From: Rhodopseudomonas infernalis
GTDB taxonomy: Bacteria; Pseudomonadota; Alphaproteobacteria; Rhizobiales; Xanthobacteraceae
Direction of reading: 5' to 3'
Length of the DNA: 37,691 nt
NCBI RefSeq assembly: GCF_022271405.1
Contig: NZ_JAJNAL010000045.1
Coordinates: 1 to 37,691, forward strand
Part shown: piece after piece, positions 32,340 to 37,691 of the stretch
How positions within the stretch are numbered: position 1 is the stretch's first letter
Layout of the letters: every line of letters starts with the position of its first letter
Translations under genes and position numbers: made by a program
Notes under the pieces: generated by a model
The model's database searches: none
The model's input: only the letters and a program-made list of their open reading frames with translations
Told to the model about the DNA's origin: nothing

Positions 32340-33434
32340 ATGTCCAAGCTTTTCGAGTCCTTCAAGCTCGGCCCGATCACCCTCGCCAACCGCGTGGTGA
32401 TGGCACCGCTGACCCGCAACCGCGCCATTCCAGAAGGGTTGATCCCGAGCCCGCTGGCGGCCGAATATTACGGCCAGCGCGCCAGCGCCGGGCTGCTGAT
32501 CACCGAGGCCAGCCAGGTGTCGCAGCAGGGCCAGGGCTATCAGGACACGCCCGGCATCTATTCGGACGCGCAGGTTGCAGCCTGGAAGAAGGTCACCGAC
32601 GAGGTCCACAAGCGCGGCGGCAAGATCTTCATCCAGCTCTGGCACGTCGGCCGCATCTCGCATGTCGACCTGCAGCCGAACCACGGCGCGCCGGTCGCGC
32701 CCTCGGCCATCAAGGCCAACACCAAGACCTTCGTGGGCGGCAAGTTCGCCGACGTCTCCGAGCCCCGCGCGCTCGAGCTGAGCGAAATCCCGGGCATCAT
32801 CGACGACTTCCGCAAGGGCGCCGCCAACGCCATCAAGGCCGGCTTCGACGGCGTCGAGATCCACGGCGCCAACGGCTATCTGCTCGACCAGTTCGCCCGC
32901 GACAGCAGCAATAAACGCACCGACCAATATGGCGGCTCGATCCAGAACCGCGCCAAGCTGATGCTCGAAGTCGCCGCCGCCGTCGCCAAGGAGATCGGAC
33001 CGGAGCGCACCGGCATCCGCATCTCGCCCGTGACCCCGGCCAACGACGTGACCGACAGCAACCCGCAGCAGCTATTCGACTACATCACCGACGAGCTGAA
33101 CAAGCTGAAGCTGGTCTACATCCACGTCATCGAAGGCGCCACCGGCGGCCCGCGCGACGTCGCGCCGTTCGACTACGCCTCGCTGCGCAAACGCTTCAGC
33201 GGCGCCTATATCGGCAACAACGCCTACGACCTCGCGCTCGCGAACCAGCATCTCGACTCGGGCGCGGCCGACCTGATCGCGTTCGGCAAACCGTTCATCT
33301 CGAATCCAGACCTGGTCGAGCGCCTCAAGCAGGGCGCCCCGCTCAACGAGCCCGACAAGGCAACCTTCTACGGCGGCGGCCCCAAGGGCTACACCGACTA
33401 CCCGACGCTGGAGTCGGCCCAGGCGGCGCAGTAA
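32340..33434 (+). CDS. Old Yellow Enzyme-family alkene reductase (NemA-like)
   Basis: FMN enzyme that reduces activated C=C bonds, maleimides or nitro compounds with NAD(P)H. The 364-residue TIM-barrel protein has the typical start LFESFKLGPITLANRVVMAPLTRNRA, the flavin region GLLITEASQVSQQGQGY, and IQLWHVGRISH. The substrate-binding triad is HGANGY with His175, Asn178 and Tyr180. RTDQYGGSIQNRAK and the phosphate-binding GADLIAFGKPFISNPDL-like segment (AADLIAFGKPFISNPDL) are also present. ATG 32340 is preferred since AGGAAGG lies five bases upstream; an extension to 32283 is possible. A perfect inverted repeat upstream suggests inducible control. Confidence 0.95.
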   Translation: MSKLFESFKLGPITLANRVVMAPLTRNRAIPEGLIPSPLAAEYYGQRASAGLLITEASQVSQQGQGYQDTPGIYSDAQVAAWKKVTDEVHKRGGKIFIQLWHVGRISHVDLQPNHGAPVAPSAIKANTKTFVGGKFADVSEPRALELSEIPGIIDDFRKGAANAIKAGFDGVEIHGANGYLLDQFARDSSNKRTDQYGGSIQNRAKLMLEVAAAVAKEIGPERTGIRISPVTPANDVTDSNPQQLFDYITDELNKLKLVYIHVIEGATGGPRDVAPFDYASLRKRFSGAYIGNNAYDLALANQHLDSGAADLIAFGKPFISNPDLVERLKQGAPLNEPDKATFYGGGPKGYTDYPTLESAQAAQ

Positions 33435-33454
33435 GCCGCCCAGCCCCACCCACC

Positions 33455-33486
33455 GTCATTCCGGGATGCGCCGCGCAAGCGGCGCA
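33455..33486. repeat. Fragment of a GTCATTCCGGGG-type repeat
   Basis: GTCATTCCGGGATGCG followed by the hairpin CGCCGC-gcaa-GCGGCG, without the inner and right portions. It lies 16 bases upstream of a complete copy and looks like a decayed or truncated left half. Confidence 0.7.
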
Positions 33487-33502
33487 ATAAGCCACACACA
33501 CC

Positions 33503-33601
33503 GTCATTCCGGGGCGCGAGCGCAGCTCGCGAACCCGGAATCCAGAAGTTGTGACGATGAGATCCCGGGCTCGCTCGCTGTCGCGAGCGCCCCGGGATGA
33601 C
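33503..33601. repeat. Large palindromic repeat, GTCATTCCGGGG type, copy D
   Basis: A 99-bp copy with left hairpin CGCGAGC-gca-GCTCGCG and right hairpin CGCTCGC-tgtc-GCGAGCG. The right outer arm has G for A (CCCCGGGATGAC), giving a T-G pair. It lies between the convergent ene-reductase and hydrolase genes. Confidence 0.9.
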
Positions 33602-33625
33602 TCGTGGAGGGGCTTTGCTCATCAA

Positions 33626-33651
33626 AAAGGCCGGGATCGCTCCCGGCCTTT
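33626..33651 (-). terminator. Intrinsic terminator (hydrolase gene, possibly bidirectional)
   Basis: AAAGGCCGGGA and TCCCGGCCTTT form a perfect 11-bp stem with a four-base loop (tcgc). On the minus strand the stem is followed by a run of T, fitting a rho-independent terminator for the hydrolase gene, which ends 27 bases before it. On the plus strand it may also stop ene-reductase transcripts. Confidence 0.85.
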
Positions 33652-33677
33652 CGCGTGTATGCGTCGTCCGCAGCCGA

Positions 33678-35522
33678 TCAGCTCGGATACAGCGTCTGGG
33701 TGTTGGCGATGGTGATCATGGTCACGGCGAGCGTGTTGATCAGGCCGCCGAGATACGGGTTGTTGGTGGCGCGATAGATCTTGCGGGCGATCACCGCGGT
33801 GACGAACAGGATCACCACGATCGGAATCATGTAGATGCCCTCCATCGCCTGGATGAACGGGCTCATCTCGCCGGTGGAGAAGAACGTACCGTATTGCAGC
33901 AGCAGCACGATGACGCCGCCGAGCACGTTGAACAGCCCCACCACCGTGGTGTTGACCCATTCGCGGCCGAGCAGCGTGAAGCGGTCGAACGCGTTCAGCG
34001 CCACCGAGTTGGCGACGAAGTACAGGCCGAACAGCGGCAGCATCGCCAGTACGAACGGAATGCGGTCGACACCGAACGGCTTCACCGCCAGCACCCACAG
34101 CCGGAAGTCCACCTTCAGCAGATAGTCGGCCGCGAACACGATCGCATAGGCCGCCGCCACCACGGTGACCGCCAGCAGCACCGTCAGCCAGAGCTTGCGC
34201 GCCGGGATCGTCACGCCCGCCGCCGCCGCGTCCATGCCGTCGCGCTTGCCGGCCGTCCGGTAGTACGCCCACATGAACAGGATCGCGAACAGACCGTTGA
34301 CGGCGGCCCAGATACCGATGAACAGCGGCGGATACTGCGTGCGGAAGCCGGGCTGCAGGTTCTGCACAGGATCGAACAGCAGCAGATAAGAGCCGGCCGA
34401 AACGATCGCCGACACCAGCAGGCCGCCCCACAGCCAGCGCTGGCCGGACGTGGTGGCAATCGGGCCGACCGGACCGGCCGGCGTGCGCAGCGGCGCGAAC
34501 GTCTTCGTCTCCAGCATCCACTTGGTGAACGCCACCAGGAAGATCGCGAAGGCGATCAGGCCGAGGCTGTTGAAGGCTTCCTTGTACTGCCAGATCTGGG
34601 CGTGGCTATCGATCGGCATCGGCGCGCCGAACACGCGATCGAAGAATTCGACGATCCGCGCCGTCGATCGCTCCGAGAACGGCGCCCACGGATGCGTCAT
34701 GTTCTGGAACATGTAGATGATGCGCGAGGCCTGCTTGCCGTCGATCGCCTCGGTGTAGACCGCATCGGCGACGCGCTTGTCGCTCACCGCTTTCGGATCG
34801 GCACCGAAATGCAGAAACGACTGCGCGTTGTCGGTCGACAGGAACGCACCGGGCTTGCTCATCTTGCCGTCGGCGCCCTTCTGCCGGAAGAAGAACTCGT
34901 CCCATTCGTCCGCGATGATGCCGACGTGGCGCGAGCCGTAGTCGTTGAAATACGCTTTCGTCTTCGGGTCGATGTAGGTGGCGTCCGCGGTCTGCAGCAG
35001 CACGGCCGACACCAGCGGCTTGTCGCGCTTGTTGTCGAACGGCATCGACCAGTTGGCGGAGCGGCCGCCGAACGAATGCCCGGTGATGCCGATCTTGTCC
35101 TTGTCCACATAGGGCAGCGACGCGATCAGCTCGACGGCGTCATACATGCCGGTGGCGCGGGCGCGGTCGCGCTGCGGGCCGGTCACCACCTGCGAAAAGC
35201 CGTGGCCATACATGTCGATGGCGAGCACCACGTAGCCGCGGCGCGCAAGCTCAACATAGGTCGAGTCCTGCATCTCGCGGCTGTTGAGCATGCCGTGGCT
35301 GGTGACGATTCCCGGCACCGGCTTGTCGGCGCTGACACCCTTCGGCTTGAACAGCAGCGCACTGAGCACCAGGCCGGACGGCGTTTCCCAGCGCAGATCG
35401 CGGACTTCGATCTGGCCGGCCGACGTCTGCACCAGCCAGGCGCCGATCGCGGAGACGAGGAATAAAATGAGCGAGATGGTCAGCCAGAACCGGTTTCGGT
35501 TCGGCGCAAGGGATGATCGCAC
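33678..35522 (-). CDS. Alpha/beta hydrolase fused to a multi-span membrane domain
   Basis: A 614-residue membrane protein of unknown substrate. An N-terminal membrane segment (FWLTISLILFLVSAIGAWLV, about 12-31) is followed by an alpha/beta-hydrolase domain of roughly 270 residues. That domain has SHGMLNS near 75-81, the strand VVLAIDMYGHGFS, and the nucleophile elbow GHSFGG with Ser150; a late Asp/His pair is plausible but not assigned. From about residue 320 six to eight transmembrane segments follow. I chose GTG 35522 because AAGGA lies eight bases upstream; the longer form starts in Arg-rich, unconserved sequence. A strong terminator follows the gene. It is transcribed after glpV but behind glpV's own terminator, so probably independently. 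Confidence 0.85.
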   Translation of the reverse strand: MRSSLAPNRNRFWLTISLILFLVSAIGAWLVQTSAGQIEVRDLRWETPSGLVLSALLFKPKGVSADKPVPGIVTSHGMLNSREMQDSTYVELARRGYVVLAIDMYGHGFSQVVTGPQRDRARATGMYDAVELIASLPYVDKDKIGITGHSFGGRSANWSMPFDNKRDKPLVSAVLLQTADATYIDPKTKAYFNDYGSRHVGIIADEWDEFFFRQKGADGKMSKPGAFLSTDNAQSFLHFGADPKAVSDKRVADAVYTEAIDGKQASRIIYMFQNMTHPWAPFSERSTARIVEFFDRVFGAPMPIDSHAQIWQYKEAFNSLGLIAFAIFLVAFTKWMLETKTFAPLRTPAGPVGPIATTSGQRWLWGGLLVSAIVSAGSYLLLFDPVQNLQPGFRTQYPPLFIGIWAAVNGLFAILFMWAYYRTAGKRDGMDAAAAGVTIPARKLWLTVLLAVTVVAAAYAIVFAADYLLKVDFRLWVLAVKPFGVDRIPFVLAMLPLFGLYFVANSVALNAFDRFTLLGREWVNTTVVGLFNVLGGVIVLLLQYGTFFSTGEMSPFIQAMEGIYMIPIVVILFVTAVIARKIYRATNNPYLGGLINTLAVTMITIANTQTLYPS

Positions 35523-35687
35523 GAGGGGTTTCCTTGTTGGAGTTTTTTTGCACGCAGTCGGTCGCTGCCGCCGTCGCGGGCGGTGCAACTTGCGTGGTCG
35601 CTTTGCGGGAGAAGCCGACGAGCCGGATCGGCTCCGATGGTCGTGGCTCCGGCGGTGAGCCGGAAACAACATCGGGGACAAAACTAA

Positions 35688-35712
35688 GAGGAGGCCGGAG
35701 ACCGGCCTCCTC
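35688..35712 (-). terminator. Intrinsic terminator of the glycerol transporter operon
   Basis: GAGGAGGCCGG and CCGGCCTCCTC form a perfect 11-bp stem with a three-base loop, 18 bases beyond the glpV stop. On the minus strand it is followed by TTAGTTTTG, a T-rich tail. The remaining sequence to the hydrolase start (35523-35687) shows no gene. Confidence 0.88.
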
Positions 35713-35730
35713 GCTGTCGGTGGGGCCTGC

Positions 35731-37527
<1,797 letters not shown>

Positions 37528-37560
37528 CCTTGGTTCCTCCGTTGAGCGACAGTCTTCAGT

Positions 37561-37577
37561 CCTGGGTTGATCCCAGG
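37561..37577 (-). other. Intercistronic hairpin before glpV
   Basis: CCTGGG-ttgat-CCCAGG can form a six-bp hairpin in the 69-base gap between the DUF2160 stop and the glpV start. There is no T tail, so it is not a typical terminator. A role in mRNA processing or in stabilising the glpV transcript is conjecture. Confidence 0.5.
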
Positions 37578-37596
37578 CCTGCTTCTCGTTCGCCGC

Positions 37597-37691
37597 TCAC
37601 ACCGTGCGGAAGATCGCAACGGCCGAGAGTAGCGACAGCCCCGTGGCGAGCCACAGGCTCGACACTTCGGTTCCTTCTCCGATCGGCAGCG
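37597..37691 (-). CDS. DUF2160-family membrane protein, C-terminal end only
   Basis: The last 30 residues before a TGA at 37597-37599 are encoded to the window edge; the 5' part is missing. The visible end reads LPIGEGTEVSSLWLATGLSL, then LSAVAIFRTV, a transmembrane helix. This fits the C-terminus of DUF2160 small membrane proteins found in glycerol ABC transporter operons immediately before glpV. Function in the transporter is unproven. The call rests on the short tail plus position. Confidence 0.7.
   Translation of the reverse strand, partial: LPIGEGTEVSSLWLATGLSLLSAVAIFRTV

Noticed and set aside
12516-33601. The dispersed palindromes as a CRISPR array
   Set aside because: Copies are kilobases apart, with no regular spacers and no cas genes; they are intergenic palindromic repeats.
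33597-35465. 622-codon plus-strand open frame opposite the hydrolase-membrane gene
   Set aside because: Arg/His/Asp-rich sequence without motifs, and the minus-strand gene has clear hydrolase and membrane features plus a terminator.

Overview
The window is high-GC alphaproteobacterial chromosome, most probably from the Rhodopseudomonas/Bradyrhizobium (Nitrobacteraceae) group. The evidence is the gene content (an ICL of about 540 residues divergent from a RamB/ScfR-type regulator, DUF4170 and DUF3617 proteins, a liv-type ABC operon, a GlpV-type glycerol-binding protein) and many palindromic intergenic repeats of the GTCATTCCGGGG, GTCATTGCGAG and GTCATGGCCGGG types. This assignment is inferred from protein and repeat character, not from a database match. 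No tRNA, rRNA, CRISPR array, prophage or insertion sequence was seen. No gene-free gap exceeds 300 bases.

Layout. 1-10 kb (all minus strand) is a housekeeping block, in transcription order: ribF, a sugar O-acetyltransferase coupled to it by an ATGA overlap, ileS, lspA, a secreted protein of unknown function, a pair of M16 peptidase subunits coupled by a GTGA overlap, and arfB. 10-12.5 kb holds a periplasmic RNase T2 and three small exported proteins. 12.7-15.6 kb is a metal-uptake pair, a DUF2946 protein followed by a ZnuD-like TonB-dependent receptor, behind a possible Zur operator. 15.7-20.4 kb carries a GNAT acetyltransferase, an MscS-type channel, a NUDIX hydrolase, a metallophosphoesterase and a C-terminally anchored membrane protein.

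20.6-24.2 kb is the glyoxylate-shunt locus: aceA and a DUF4170 gene on the minus strand, divergent from an ScfR/RamB-family regulator, with repeated TTTGTAAA and CATGTAAC motifs between them. It is followed by a DinJ-YafQ toxin-antitoxin pair and an MltB-type lytic transglycosylase. 26.4-31.6 kb is a complete five-gene branched-chain-amino-acid-type ABC transporter operon (binding protein, ATPase, ATPase, permease, permease). Its first three gaps each hold a palindromic repeat of a different family. 31.8-33.4 kb has a small membrane protein and an Old Yellow Enzyme-family ene-reductase with a perfect inverted repeat upstream. 33.7-37.7 kb (minus strand) has an unusual alpha/beta hydrolase fused to a multi-span membrane domain, the glycerol-binding protein gene glpV, and the end of a DUF2160 gene of the same transporter operon, cut by the window edge.

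The strongest leads for new biology are the large palindromic repeats whose hairpin arms differ in sequence yet stay self-complementary between copies, the hydrolase-membrane fusion next to glpV, and the candidate operators upstream of aceA/scfR, the ene-reductase and the TonB receptor. I did not find a clear-cut undescribed multi-gene system; the genes mostly belong to recognisable families.
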